Shown one piece after another: positions 31,089 to 40,874 of a stretch of DNA of 64,000 bases. Below the pieces are notes generated by a model. The model searched no databases. It was given only the letters and a program-made list of their open reading frames with translations, and was not told the DNA's origin. Source of the DNA: Pasteurella skyensis. GTDB lineage: Bacteria; Pseudomonadota; Gammaproteobacteria; Enterobacterales; Pasteurellaceae. Position 1 is the stretch's first letter. The number at the start of each line of letters is the position of its first letter. The stretch spans positions 496,001 through 560,000 of the forward strand of contig NZ_CP016180.1 of the NCBI RefSeq assembly GCF_013377295.1. Direction: 5' to 3'. The position numbers were made by a program, and so were the translations under genes.

Positions 31089-33071
31089 TTACTGAACAAT
31101 ATTTCCAATGATACTTCTGGTTTCCATTCGAACTTGGGTTAATTTCACTTTAACACTTTGCCCAACTTGGTAAGTTTTTTCATCTTTAATATAAAGGGCT
31201 AGCTCTTCTTGTCGGAAGTTCATTTCATCTTTATTTGGATGCAATGTGGAGTTTGGCACAAAAATCATCGCACCATTTTCAATCACTTTAACACGCAATC
31301 CACCACGAGAAACATCACTGATTTCTGCATCAAATTCCATATTTTTCTCAACCATTGGTTCAAGATAACGGGCATATAACCAATCTGAAATATCTCGTTC
31401 AACCATTCGGTTTTGTTTACGGGCTTCTTGTAAACGAACTAAAATATCTTCTTCTATAGGTTGTATTGGTTGTTGTGCAAGGGTTTGTTTAATTAAACGA
31501 TGATTCACCATATCGCCGTATTTTCTGATTGGTGATGTCCAAGTCGCATAATGGGTAATCCCTAAACCGAAATGTGGTGCAGCTTGATTTTTAAATTCTG
31601 CGAAAGTGAGATAACGACGTAAGCGTAATTCTAAAAATTTCTCATCGTGTTGATCAATGTCACGACGCATTTCACAATAGTCCTCAAGGGTGGCTAAACG
31701 CTCAACACTATAACGAGCTTCTAATTCTTCGTTATTTTCAGGTGTACTTAAGGTTGCAATTAAAAACTCTTTGGCAAGTTTATAATTTTTAGGATCAAAA
31801 CCTAAATGGGTGTTGAAAATCCCTGTTTTTGCATTTTTTTCTAAATATTTACCCGCTTCAATATTGGCGATAATCATTGCTTCTTCAATCATTTGATTGG
31901 CAATTCGGCGAGGCTCAAGATGAATATCAACCACATCTCCCTGTTCATTTAATTCAAAGGCATAATCACCCTGCTCTTTGAAAATTAAGGCATTTTTTTC
32001 ACGCCACTGCATTCTTACTTGGGTAAATTGGTGTAACCAATCAATTTGTTGTTTAATCACTTCATTTTCAGGTTGCCACGCATTTTCTTGCTGTTCTAAA
32101 TAATCGGATACTTTGTCATAAGCTAATTTTGCTTTTGATTTCACCCACGCAAGGGTAAAGATGGTTTCTGCTGTGACATTTCCTTCTAAGTCAGTAATAA
32201 TTTCGCCCACTAATGCAGGACGTTTTTCATCCGCAACCAATGAACATAAATCATCAGAAAGTTCACGAGGTAGCATTGGAATATTAAAACCTGGTAAATA
32301 ATTGGTAAAACAACGTTGGCGAGCTTCTTTTTCAAGGCTTGAATTTTGTGGGATATAAGCGGTTGGATCGGCAATCGCTACCATTAAATGCCAGCCTGTT
32401 TGGGTATCATTTTCTAAAATTGGCTCAATACACAATGCATCGTCCATATCTTTGGTTGTTCCTGAATCAATAGTGGTAAAATCTAAATCCGTTAAATCTT
32501 TACGTTCAATTTCATCTTGCAACTCATAACTTTCTAACCCTTTTACTGCTTCTCGAGGCTGTTCGTGACGAACAAGACTTACCCACCAAGGAGCGTAATG
32601 ATCTTCTGCTTCACAAATAAATTGGGTAACTTGGGCAAATAAAAAGCGATCATCTCGTAATGGGTGTGTTTTTAATTCTGCAACCACCCAGTCATTTTCC
32701 TGTAATTTTTGTGTGATTTTTTTGTTATTCACATTAGCAGAGATTAGCGGTTTAACATTTGGATGATCAACCGCAAGTTGTAAACGCCCCTCACGATTAA
32801 ATTTAACCCTTGCCACAAAACGTGTCAACATTGGTTCAATTAGTTCTTCAATATCCACTCGTTCCTTATCACCATCAACCACAACAGAGGCTTTTACTTT
32901 ATCTCCGTGCATTACTTTTTTCATTTCTTGCGGTGGGATAAAGTAACTTTTTTTATCGCATTCTAAAAAACCATAACTTTTATCAGTGGCTTTTACAAAA
33001 CCTTCTACAAAGGTTTTATTAGCGAGCATTTGTTGTTTTAGTTGTGCTAAAAGGGGGTTATCTTGGAACAT
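31089..33071 (-). CDS. rnb: Exoribonuclease II
   Basis: RNase II degrades single-stranded RNA 3'-5'. The 660-residue protein (E. coli 644) has N-terminal cold-shock domains (about 20-170), the RNB catalytic core with the aspartate cluster DLTDLDFTTIDSGTTKDMDDALCIE (start near 195, split here as DLTDLDFTTIDS and TKDMDDALCIE), TSPIRKYGDMVNHRLIKQ near 520, and a C-terminal S1 domain (about 565-650). It is followed by pepD on the same strand after 260 bp and preceded by fabI. Confidence 0.96.
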   Translation of the reverse strand: MFQDNPLLAQLKQQMLANKTFVEGFVKATDKSYGFLECDKKSYFIPPQEMKKVMHGDKVKASVVVDGDKERVDIEELIEPMLTRFVARVKFNREGRLQLAVDHPNVKPLISANVNNKKITQKLQENDWVVAELKTHPLRDDRFLFAQVTQFICEAEDHYAPWWVSLVRHEQPREAVKGLESYELQDEIERKDLTDLDFTTIDSGTTKDMDDALCIEPILENDTQTGWHLMVAIADPTAYIPQNSSLEKEARQRCFTNYLPGFNIPMLPRELSDDLCSLVADEKRPALVGEIITDLEGNVTAETIFTLAWVKSKAKLAYDKVSDYLEQQENAWQPENEVIKQQIDWLHQFTQVRMQWREKNALIFKEQGDYAFELNEQGDVVDIHLEPRRIANQMIEEAMIIANIEAGKYLEKNAKTGIFNTHLGFDPKNYKLAKEFLIATLSTPENNEELEARYSVERLATLEDYCEMRRDIDQHDEKFLELRLRRYLTFAEFKNQAAPHFGLGITHYATWTSPIRKYGDMVNHRLIKQTLAQQPIQPIEEDILVRLQEARKQNRMVERDISDWLYARYLEPMVEKNMEFDAEISDVSRGGLRVKVIENGAMIFVPNSTLHPNKDEMNFRQEELALYIKDEKTYQVGQSVKVKLTQVRMETRSIIGNIVQ

Positions 33072-33104
33072 AAGTTTCCTTAAATATAATGATATATAAC
33101 GAAA

Positions 33105-33128
33105 AGACAGGGCATGCCCTGTCTCTAC
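33105..33128. repeat. Palindrome between fabI and rnb
   Basis: AGACAGGGCATGCCCTGTCT (33105-33124) is a perfect 20-bp palindrome followed by CTAC, giving the GTCTCTAC end also seen at 24061 and 59393. On the minus strand it lies after fabI and is followed by TTTTC, so it may also end the fabI transcript. Confidence 0.8.
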
Positions 33129-33144
33129 GAATTTGAAATAATGA

Positions 33145-33930
33145 TTATTCGCTTAAATTTGACATTGCTGTTGTGCTAAAACCAGCATCAACGTGTAAAA
33201 TTTCGCCTGTTACACCAGAGGCTAAATCAGAGCATAAAAATGCAGCTGAATTACCCACATCTTCAATGGTGACAGTACGTTTCAATGGTGCTGATTTTTC
33301 AAAAGTAGACAGCATTTTTTTGAAATCTTTGATACCAGATGCAGCTAAAGTACGAATCGGACCTGCTGAAATTGCATTGACACGAATGCCTTCGCCACCT
33401 AAATCTGCTGCCATTACACGGGTGCTTGCTTCAAGGGAGGCTTTTGCTAAACACATCACATTGTAGTTAGGAATAGAACGCTCTGCCCCTAAATAAGACA
33501 AAGTTAATAATGCTGAATTTGGATTTAACATTGGGCGAGCCGCTTGAGCCATTGCTACAAAGCTATACGCGCTGATATCGTGAGCAATTCTAAAACCATC
33601 ACGGGTTGCTGCATTCACATAATCACCGTCTAATTGATCCGCTGGGGCAAAACCAATTGCGTGCACAAATCCATCAAATTTATCCCAATGTTTACTTAGT
33701 TCGGCAAAACATTCTGTAATATTTTCATCACTTGCCACATCCAACGGTAATACAATTTTTGCCCCAAATTCTTCGGCAAATTTTTCTACACGAGGCTTTA
33801 ATTTATCGTTTAGATAAGTGAATGCTAACTCTGCCCCTTCACGAGCAAAAGCTTGTGCAATACCATAAGCAATCGAACGATTGCTCGCTAACCCTGTGAC
33901 TAAAATACGCTTACCTGCTAAAAAACCCAT
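33145..33930 (-). CDS. fabI: Enoyl-[acyl-carrier-protein] reductase (NADH) FabI
   Basis: FabI reduces enoyl-ACP in the last step of each fatty-acid elongation cycle and is the triclosan target. The 261-residue SDR protein (E. coli 262) has the cofactor start [20 protein letters not shown], the catalytic Tyr-x6-Lys in [16 protein letters not shown] (about 155-170), and the conserved [18 protein letters not shown]. Single gene between rnb and the divergent PTS operon. Confidence 0.98.
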   Translation of the reverse strand: MGFLAGKRILVTGLASNRSIAYGIAQAFAREGAELAFTYLNDKLKPRVEKFAEEFGAKIVLPLDVASDENITECFAELSKHWDKFDGFVHAIGFAPADQLDGDYVNAATRDGFRIAHDISAYSFVAMAQAARPMLNPNSALLTLSYLGAERSIPNYNVMCLAKASLEASTRVMAADLGGEGIRVNAISAGPIRTLAASGIKDFKKMLSTFEKSAPLKRTVTIEDVGNSAAFLCSDLASGVTGEILHVDAGFSTTAMSNLSE

Positions 33931-34241
33931 ATTGTTTCCTTAAAATTAATCTATTTATGTAAAATCTTTGTGAAATTATAGCTGAAAAAAGTAGAAAAGA
34001 GAAAGAAAGCGGTTAGATCTTGTCAACTTTTTGCAAAAAATAATGTAAAAAACTATTTATAGTTAATAAATACAATGCTATTACCTCTATTTTAGAGGAA
34101 CAGATTTCCAGCCTTTGATTATTTGTACCTATTTGTTTTCACACAATATATTTTTATTAAAATTTTTGTAAAAATGCTTATGGGAGCATTAAATATAAAT
34201 GCTTTTATTTTAGTTAAATCAAACATAGTGGGGTAATTATT
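33931..34241. other. Spacer between fabI and the PTS operon, with a USS
   Basis: A 311-bp AT-rich spacer with no gene. An extended USS (AAGCGGTTAGATC then TTTTTGCAAAAAA) lies at 34007-34040. The promoters of both fabI and the PTS operon must be here, but I could not assign a clear -35/-10 pair or an RpiR operator. Confidence 0.7.
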
Positions 34242-35810
34242 ATGTCTGGATCAAATACTATTATCTTAAATAAGATGCAGAGATTTTCTAAAGCAATGAT
34301 GGGAGCGGTTTTATTTTTGCCTGTTATTGGTTTGATTCTTGCATTTAGTTCTATCTTTACAAATGACACTCTTTTTTCTGAAGGAAGTTTCCTCTTTAGC
34401 ATTGGTCAAATGCTAGGTGATACATTTTGGCCTTTATTTGGTAATTTAGGATTATTATTCTGTGTTGGTATCAGTTATGGTTTAGCCAAAAATAATAAAA
34501 CTAAAGTATCTTTGGTTGCTGTAATGTGCTTTATTATGTTCTTAGGAGCAAATCACTCGTGGTTAGAACATTCTAATAGCATAGCAAACAAAATAAACGG
34601 TGAATATTTTGGTACTGGTCAAACCGAAATGCTGGGTTTTGTTGTCACAGATATGGGTATTTTTTTAGGATTAATTTTAGGAACAACTATTGCATTTGTT
34701 CATAACAAAGTATCTCATATAGAATTACCAGGTGCTTTTGCTATGTATGGAGGAGCTAAACTTACACTAATAGCGATGACACCTATAATTATATTTTATG
34801 CCATTTTCTTTTCTTGGTTATGGCCTTTTGTTACTGATGGAATAGTGTCTTTAACAAAATTTATGAAAGAGGCCGATATTTATGGTGTATTTGTTTATGG
34901 CTTCTTTGAAAAGTTCCTCATTCCTACTGGCTTACATCATTTCGTATGGTCTCCGTTCCAACTTACACCACTAGGTGGAACTATAGTTGTTGATGGTGAA
35001 ACAGTATCAGGTTCACAAGCAATATTCTTAGCCTATATGAGACACCCTGATATATCAGAAATTATGCATCCTGCATTACGTTTTTCTCAACAAGGAATGA
35101 CAACTATTTTTGGATTAGCTGGTGCTGCTTTGGCTTTCTATCACACGGCAAAACCTGAGAAAAAAATGATTGCTAAAGCAATTTTATTGCCTGCAATTTT
35201 AACATCTATGTTAACAGGAATTACTGAACCTATTGAATTTACTTTCCTTTTTGTTTCTCCGTTATTATGGGGTATACACGCCACACTAACAGCACTTTCA
35301 CAAGCTGCTTGTGACTTATTCCTTGTTCGACCTTGGGGGCCTTCAGGTTTAGTTGAATTTGTTATCTATAATCTTCCATTACCTGTGAGCTTAACGAAGT
35401 GGCCGCTTTATATTGTTATTGGTGTTGTCCAGTTCATCGTATACTACATCATTTTCAGAACCATTGTGGTGAAATTGAATTTAAAAACACCAGGAAGAGA
35501 GGATGATGAAGATGTGAAACTGTATAATAAACAAGATTATTTATCTAAAAAATCTAATGATGCGACAACTAATATTTCTAATATTATTCTAGGATTAGGA
35601 GGAAAAGAAAATATTATATCTGTTGATAACTGCTTTACTCGCTTAAGAGTTGATGTAATTGACTCTACTAAGATTGATAAAGAACTTCTAAAACAAACTG
35701 GTGCGAGTGGTGTCGTTCAAAACCAACAAGAGATTCAAGTTATATATGGAGTAAAAGTAGGGCAAATTAGAACCCAAGTAGATAAACTATTAAATGGAGA
35801 TTTACAATGA
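34242..35810 (+). CDS. PTS permease, alpha-glucoside/glucose-type EIICB
   Basis: The 522-residue protein has a membrane EIIC domain of the glucose superfamily (residues 1-420, with GFFEKFLIPTGLHHFVWSPF and a GITEPIEFTFLF motif that contains the sugar-site Glu) joined to a cytoplasmic EIIB domain (about 435-522) with the phosphorylated cysteine in DNCFTRLRVDV. No EIIA domain is present, so it probably takes phosphate from the cell's EIIA-Glc. It resembles the MalB/AglA/GlvC group for alpha-glucosides. Its stop overlaps the start of the GH4 gene, so the phospho-sugar it makes is likely that enzyme's substrate. Confidence 0.88.
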   Translation: MSGSNTIILNKMQRFSKAMMGAVLFLPVIGLILAFSSIFTNDTLFSEGSFLFSIGQMLGDTFWPLFGNLGLLFCVGISYGLAKNNKTKVSLVAVMCFIMFLGANHSWLEHSNSIANKINGEYFGTGQTEMLGFVVTDMGIFLGLILGTTIAFVHNKVSHIELPGAFAMYGGAKLTLIAMTPIIIFYAIFFSWLWPFVTDGIVSLTKFMKEADIYGVFVYGFFEKFLIPTGLHHFVWSPFQLTPLGGTIVVDGETVSGSQAIFLAYMRHPDISEIMHPALRFSQQGMTTIFGLAGAALAFYHTAKPEKKMIAKAILLPAILTSMLTGITEPIEFTFLFVSPLLWGIHATLTALSQAACDLFLVRPWGPSGLVEFVIYNLPLPVSLTKWPLYIVIGVVQFIVYYIIFRTIVVKLNLKTPGREDDEDVKLYNKQDYLSKKSNDATTNISNIILGLGGKENIISVDNCFTRLRVDVIDSTKIDKELLKQTGASGVVQNQQEIQVIYGVKVGQIRTQVDKLLNGDLQ

Positions 35811-37186
35811 AATTAACTGTATTAGGTGGGGCGGGTGTCCGCTCCCCATTTTTAGCTAAATCATTGGCTTACAATGCAGATCGCATAAACTTAACTGAAG
35901 TTGTATTTTTAGATAATTGTGCTGAAAATTTGGCTATATTTGGAGAAATGGCAAAAACAGTTTTTCAAGCTATACGTCCTGATATTCAATTTCAGCTATC
36001 TAGTGATCCCATTGAAGCTTTGACTGATGCTGATTATATTATTATCACACTTCGTGTCGGTGGTGATGAAGCAAGAAGTCGTGATGAAAGAATTGCATTA
36101 AAGCATAATGTTATTGGTCAGGAAACAACGGGTGTAGGAGGGCTTGCAATGGCATTACGCTCCATACCAAGTGTTTTGGAATATACGTCAATAATAGAAA
36201 AACATTCAAGTCCTAATGCTATTTTATTTAACTTCACTAACCCAGCAGGAATGGTCACGGAAGCCATTATAAAATCTGGTTTTACGAAAAGGGTGTATGG
36301 TATTTGTGATGCTCCATCAGAATTAATTGGAGAATTGCCTAAAATTTTGAAGTGTAATGAAAGTGAGTTAAAAGTTGAATGTTACGGCTTAAATCATTTT
36401 TCTTGGTTTACTAATTTCACAGTAAATGGAAAAGATGTTACACAGGCGTTAGTTAATTCTCCTGAATTATATACTGAAACCTGTATGCAGTATTTTTCTC
36501 CTGAATTAGTTAAACAATGTGATAATCAATTATTAAATGAATATTTATATTATTACTACTATAGAGAAAAAGCGTTAGCCTCAATCTTATCCGCTAAAGA
36601 AACAAGGGGAGAACAAATTGCTCGAATTAACAAGGAAATGAAATTAGAGCTACAACAATTTGATCCTAAGGAGCAAATGACAGAAATTTTTGATATATGG
36701 ATTAAGCACTACTTACGTAGAGAAAATACCTATATGCAAAATGAATCTCATCAAGAGAAGGTAAATAAACGACAATCTTTTACATTAAAACAATTTATTG
36801 AATTACCTGATAGTGGCGGATATGCGGGTGTTGCTTTAGATATACTTGATGCTGTAAACAGTAATACTTCAAAACGAATCGTTGTTTCAATAAAAAATAA
36901 TGGTATTTTAGAATTTCTAGAAGATGATGATGTTATAGAAATTAGTTGTGATTTAAGTAAAGATGGGTTAACACCTGTAAGACCAAAATATATTCCAACT
37001 AGTCAGAAGAATATGATTTCATTAGTGAAAGAATACGAAAGAGTGGCTATAGCATCTATATTACAAAAAGATAAAAAATTAGCTCTTAAAGCGTTAACTG
37101 CACATCCATTGATAGGTTCTTTTTCATTAGCAAATGAACTTCTTGATGAATATTTATCGGATTCTCGATATCAAGATTGGAAATAA
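35807..37186 (+). CDS. GH4 family 6-phospho-glycosidase (probably alpha)
   Basis: GH4 enzymes cleave phospho-sugars with NAD+ and Mn2+ by an oxidation-elimination route. The 459-residue protein has a Rossmann start (LTVLGGAGVRSP), NFTNPAG near 143, the metal-binding Cys in GICDAP (Cys167-Asp168) and His197 in GLNHFSW. In this family CDMP marks 6-phospho-alpha-glucosidases and CNVP 6-phospho-beta-glucosidases; CDAP is closer to the alpha type, but the Met is replaced. The neighbouring EIICB supports an alpha-glucoside. The two start/stop codons overlap by 4 bp (ATGA). The true sugar is not determined. Confidence 0.85.
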   Translation: MKLTVLGGAGVRSPFLAKSLAYNADRINLTEVVFLDNCAENLAIFGEMAKTVFQAIRPDIQFQLSSDPIEALTDADYIIITLRVGGDEARSRDERIALKHNVIGQETTGVGGLAMALRSIPSVLEYTSIIEKHSSPNAILFNFTNPAGMVTEAIIKSGFTKRVYGICDAPSELIGELPKILKCNESELKVECYGLNHFSWFTNFTVNGKDVTQALVNSPELYTETCMQYFSPELVKQCDNQLLNEYLYYYYYREKALASILSAKETRGEQIARINKEMKLELQQFDPKEQMTEIFDIWIKHYLRRENTYMQNESHQEKVNKRQSFTLKQFIELPDSGGYAGVALDILDAVNSNTSKRIVVSIKNNGILEFLEDDDVIEISCDLSKDGLTPVRPKYIPTSQKNMISLVKEYERVAIASILQKDKKLALKALTAHPLIGSFSLANELLDEYLSDSRYQDWK

Positions 37187-37211
37187 GAGTCAATTTTTTA
37201 TAATACAGAAA

Positions 37212-37949
37212 TTAATCTAGATTGGGCTCAATGCCCAATCTATTATTTTTAAACCATAATTTCAAAAAATGTTCAAACCCTAAAATACAGTAACCAAAAA
37301 AAGGATTAGACCAATAAATGTCATCATCATATTTTTGTGGATCGTGGATAATAAATGATGTTTGGGCAACTTTAGTTAGAGGACTATCACAATCGCCTGT
37401 AAAGCACACAATATCCACATTTTTATTTTCCAGTGATTTTATCCATCGCAAAAGAGATGAACTTCTTCCAGATTTTGAAATAAGCCAAATAGAATCATAG
37501 GATTGTTCTGTTTTTTGCTCTAGAATTTCATAATCAGCCCATAATGCCAAGCTTGCATTAACGCCAAGAACTAAGAATTTATTGTATATATACTGTGCAA
37601 TTAATTGTGAGAAACCACTACCGTGAATGAGGATTCTCTGTTCTCTTAAAGAATTCATTAAAGGTTGAAGGTTAGTTTCAGGATATATATTCATAAAATC
37701 AACACTACTTGTCGCATCTACTTTAGGCATTGTGACATTAAATTTAATGAAATAGACTAGTTCCAACCAACCAGAAAAATTAAGTTTTTTTGCCAATCTA
37801 ATAATTGAAGATGGACTACTATAACACTCTCTTGCAACACTTCTTATGCCGTATTTAAGACATTTTTCTGGATTTTCTTGTATATAATTCAATATATTCA
37901 ATTCTGTTCTATTAAAAGTAATATTGTAAAATAAATCAGTTATTTGCAT
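37212..37949 (-). CDS. RpiR/MurR-family transcriptional regulator
   Basis: The 245-residue protein has an N-terminal RpiR-type helix-turn-helix (about 1-75, with SSPSSIIRLAKKLNFSGW) and a C-terminal SIS phosphosugar-binding domain (about 95-215, with LISKSGRSSSLLRWI). It is convergent with the PTS-GH4 operon and ends 25 bp from it, so it is the likely local regulator, sensing a phosphorylated glucoside, similar to GlvR. Operator unknown. Confidence 0.9.
   Translation of the reverse strand: MQITDLFYNITFNRTELNILNYIQENPEKCLKYGIRSVARECYSSPSSIIRLAKKLNFSGWLELVYFIKFNVTMPKVDATSSVDFMNIYPETNLQPLMNSLREQRILIHGSGFSQLIAQYIYNKFLVLGVNASLALWADYEILEQKTEQSYDSIWLISKSGRSSSLLRWIKSLENKNVDIVCFTGDCDSPLTKVAQTSFIIHDPQKYDDDIYWSNPFFGYCILGFEHFLKLWFKNNRLGIEPNLD
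37219..37250 (+). terminator. Terminator of the PTS-GH4 operon
   Basis: AGATTGGGC (37219-37227) pairs with GCCCAATCT (37233-37241) followed by a T-rich stretch. It lies inside the last codons of the convergent rpiR-type gene, so one sequence serves as coding end and terminator. Confidence 0.8.
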
Positions 37950-37989
37950 AAAACCTCATATTATAAATAAGAATACACTAAAACTACTT

Positions 37990-38727
37990 TTAATCCCTAT
38001 GTTGATATTTTTCAATATTCTTTTTCATTTGAATATTTAATAGTTCCACCACCACAGAAAATCCCATTGCAGTATAAATAGCGACTTTGGGAATATGGAT
38101 ATTAAAACCTTCTGCTATTAATGCAAAACCAATCAATACTAAAAATGCTAATGCGAGGTTTTTAATGGTTGGGTGACGATCGACAAAATCGCCAATAGTA
38201 TTCGCAGCTAACATCATTATTCCAACAGCAATCATAATGGCTAATACCATTACAGGAATATCATTCGCCATCCCCACTGCTGTAATTACAGAGTCGAGAG
38301 AGAATACAATATCAATAATAGCGATTTGCACGAGAGTTATGACATAATTCGACGTTTTAGCTTTAGGAGAGATGTTGTTGTGATGAGTGTTACCGCTCAC
38401 GGCTTCTTTCAATTCACTGATACTTTTAATAATAAGGAACAGTCCCCCTAGAATTAAAATTAAATCTCGCCCTGAAATGCCTTTGCCTAATACTGAAAAT
38501 AATGGTTCAACTAAGCGTATCATCCAAGCAAGTGTTAATAATAATAAAATTCGTGTTAGCATTGCTAATCCAAGCCCTAGAATGCGAGCTGAACGGTGTT
38601 GATGCTGGGGTAATTTTGAAACTAAAATTGTGATGACAATAATATTATCTATTCCTAATACAATTTCTAATGTAGAAAGTGTTAATAACGCAATCCACGC
38701 TTCTGGATTGCTCATCCATTCAAACAT
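37990..38727 (-). CDS. ygdQ: TerC-family membrane protein YgdQ
   Basis: The 245-residue protein has seven or so membrane segments and the TerC-family stretches LEIVLGIDNIIVITIL (about 19-34) and VQIAIIDIVFSLDSVITAVGMAN (about 131-153), each with acidic residues in a helix. TerC-family members are linked to metal export (Mn2+, with co-translocational metalation). It follows mutH by 11 bp, as ygdQ follows mutH in E. coli. The specific ion is not inferable. Confidence 0.9.
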   Translation of the reverse strand: MFEWMSNPEAWIALLTLSTLEIVLGIDNIIVITILVSKLPQHQHRSARILGLGLAMLTRILLLLTLAWMIRLVEPLFSVLGKGISGRDLILILGGLFLIIKSISELKEAVSGNTHHNNISPKAKTSNYVITLVQIAIIDIVFSLDSVITAVGMANDIPVMVLAIMIAVGIMMLAANTIGDFVDRHPTIKNLALAFLVLIGFALIAEGFNIHIPKVAIYTAMGFSVVVELLNIQMKKNIEKYQHRD

Positions 38728-38738
38728 ATCTGTTCCTT

Positions 38739-39410
38739 TTAATTAAAAAATTGTTGTAAAATTTGTGAGGTAAATTCTTTCCGCAAATAAAATCCTAAGG
38801 GCAGAGATTGTACCTGTTCTCCCTCTTGATTAAAAGCATTTGCAAGGGCTCGGCTGTTTTTTCCTTTTGGACGTAATTGTAACACCTCTCCAATTTTGGC
38901 ATTAATTTCATTTAATCGCCCTAAAACAATGAGTTCCATTAACTCTTCCCAATCTTGTTGTAATTGTTGTTCTTGTTGAGGTGTGGGTGACCACAAAATG
39001 GGTTGTCCAATACGGCGTTCATTTAGTGGAATATGGCGCTCTCCCTCAATTGGCATCCACAACACTCGTTGTAATTTATGACGCACGTGGGAACTTTGCC
39101 AAGTAATTCCGCTGTTATGAGTCAGGGGAGCAAGGCTAACAAAAGTTGTTTCTAAAGGTTGTCCTTGAGCATTAATTGGAATGGTTTTTAACTCAATACC
39201 TAAATGTGCAAAATCTTGTTCTGCTTTACTGCCTGCTTTTGCTCCCAGTGCTGTTTCAATTAACATTCCGACCCAACCTTTATCACGGCGTAAATCAGGC
39301 GGTACAACGATATTTAACGATTTTGCAATTTCGCCTAAGCTAAAACCCGCTAACCATTGTGCTTTCGCCAATAGCTCTTCTTCTGTTTTTGAAAACTGTG
39401 TTAATTGCAT
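38739..39410 (-). CDS. mutH: DNA mismatch repair endonuclease MutH
   Basis: MutH nicks the unmethylated strand at hemimethylated GATC during mismatch repair. The 223-residue protein (E. coli 229) has the nuclease core with [15 protein letters not shown] (about 66-80, the D...ExK site), [21 protein letters not shown] upstream of it (46-66) and the C-terminal [15 protein letters not shown]. Its presence implies Dam-directed repair. Confidence 0.96.
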   Translation of the reverse strand: MQLTQFSKTEEELLAKAQWLAGFSLGEIAKSLNIVVPPDLRRDKGWVGMLIETALGAKAGSKAEQDFAHLGIELKTIPINAQGQPLETTFVSLAPLTHNSGITWQSSHVRHKLQRVLWMPIEGERHIPLNERRIGQPILWSPTPQQEQQLQQDWEELMELIVLGRLNEINAKIGEVLQLRPKGKNSRALANAFNQEGEQVQSLPLGFYLRKEFTSQILQQFFN

Positions 39411-39558
39411 AATTTATCTAATGTCTACTCTCTGATGTTTGATATTTCACGTTTAAGATGGATAATAATTCATAATCCGCAACTAATCATTAATAATTAA
39501 ACAGAATTCTACTCAAATTCGTCGATTTATGGTATCTTTTACGCAACTTTATCTTACA

Positions 39559-39594
39559 ACAAGCGGTAAGATTTTATTTAAAATTTACAAATTT
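39559..39594 (+). other. Uptake signal sequence before rhlB
   Basis: A perfect 9-mer ACAAGCGGT (39559-39567) followed by T-rich sequence and TTTACAAATTT, close to the full extended uptake motif. It lies in the rhlB leader. Confidence 0.85.
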
Positions 39595-39604
39595 GAGAAA
39601 CATA

Positions 39605-40819
39605 ATGTCAAAACACCTTACAGAACAACAATTTATCGACTTTCCTATCAATGAAAACGTGCTTAAAGCACTTGAAAGCAAAGGCTTTGGATTTTGTACT
39701 CCTATTCAAGCACAAACTCTTCCTCATACACTTTTAGGAAAAGATATTGCAGGTCAAGCTCAAACAGGAACGGGAAAAACTATCGCTTTTTTGATTGCGA
39801 CCTTCCATCATTTACTTAATAATGATGTCGAAACAAAAGCAAATCAACCTCGATCATTAATCCTTGCTCCAACACGTGAACTTGCCGTACAAATCGCTTC
39901 AGACGCAGAAATGTTTATACAAAACAGCGATTTAAAACTCGCCCTTGCTTATGGTGGTGATGGCTATGATAAACAACTTCAGGCCATTGAAAAAGGTGTT
40001 GATATATTAGTCGGTACTACTGGGCGAGTGATTGATTATGTCAAACAAGGTATTATCGATCTGAGTCAAATTCAAGTGGTTGTATTAGATGAAGCTGACC
40101 GTATGTTTGATCTTGGATTTATCAAAGATATTCGCTATTTAATGCGTAAATGTCCTGCTCCAACCTCTCGTTTAACAATGCTATTTTCAGCTACACTTTC
40201 TGAACGTGTACGAGAACTTGCCTATGAAGATATGAATGATGCTGAGTATGTTGAAATCGAGCCGTTGCAACGCACAGGTCATCGCATTAAAGAGGAACTG
40301 TTTTATCCATCAAATAAAGATAAAATGGCGCTCCTTTTAACCATTATGGAAGAAGAATGGCCAGATCGTTGTATTGTTTTTGCTAACACCAAACAAAAAT
40401 GTGAAGATATTTGGCGTTTTTTAAAAGCAGACAAACACCGTGTTGGCATTTTAACAGGTGATGTCGCTCAGAAAAAACGTTTAGCGTTATTAGATAGTTT
40501 TACTAAGGGGGATTTGGATATTTTAGTGGCGACTGATGTTGCGGCTCGTGGTTTACACATTCCACAGGTAACACACGTCTTCAATTATGACTTACCTGAT
40601 GACTGTGAAGATTATGTACATCGTATTGGACGTACAGGACGTGCTGGAGAAAGTGGACATTCTATCAGTTTTGCCTGTGAGCGTTATGCAACCAATTTAA
40701 CCGCTATTGAAGAATATATTGGTCATTCAATCCCTGTTAGTCAATACGATCCTGAAGCATTATTGGCATTACCAAAACGCCCACGTACACAGCGTTATAA
40801 TAAAAGTCGTAAGAGATAG
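39605..40819 (+). CDS. rhlB: ATP-dependent RNA helicase RhlB
   Basis: RhlB is the DEAD-box helicase of the RNA degradosome. The 404-residue protein (E. coli 421) has Q motif [11 protein letters not shown], Walker A AQTGTGKT (about 51-58), PTRELA, the DEAD box [21 protein letters not shown] and [11 protein letters not shown]. It matches RhlB in sequence such as [12 protein letters not shown] and [13 protein letters not shown]. An ATG four codons upstream exists; the ATG at 39605 ([10 protein letters not shown]) aligns with the RhlB start. The short C-terminal tail is [14 protein letters not shown]. Confidence 0.95.
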   Translation: MSKHLTEQQFIDFPINENVLKALESKGFGFCTPIQAQTLPHTLLGKDIAGQAQTGTGKTIAFLIATFHHLLNNDVETKANQPRSLILAPTRELAVQIASDAEMFIQNSDLKLALAYGGDGYDKQLQAIEKGVDILVGTTGRVIDYVKQGIIDLSQIQVVVLDEADRMFDLGFIKDIRYLMRKCPAPTSRLTMLFSATLSERVRELAYEDMNDAEYVEIEPLQRTGHRIKEELFYPSNKDKMALLLTIMEEEWPDRCIVFANTKQKCEDIWRFLKADKHRVGILTGDVAQKKRLALLDSFTKGDLDILVATDVAARGLHIPQVTHVFNYDLPDDCEDYVHRIGRTGRAGESGHSISFACERYATNLTAIEEYIGHSIPVSQYDPEALLALPKRPRTQRYNKSRKR

Positions 40820-40839
40820 TGCATCAATCATTTAAAATT

Positions 40840-40868
40840 GCCCTCATAATATGAGGGCTTTTTATTTT
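40840..40868 (+). terminator. Terminator between rhlB and fbp
   Basis: GCCCTCAT (40840-40847) pairs with ATGAGGGC (40851-40858) and is followed by a long T-rich run. The upstream AAAA run could make it work for fbp in the other direction too. Confidence 0.9.
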
Positions 40869-40874
40869 TTCAAT

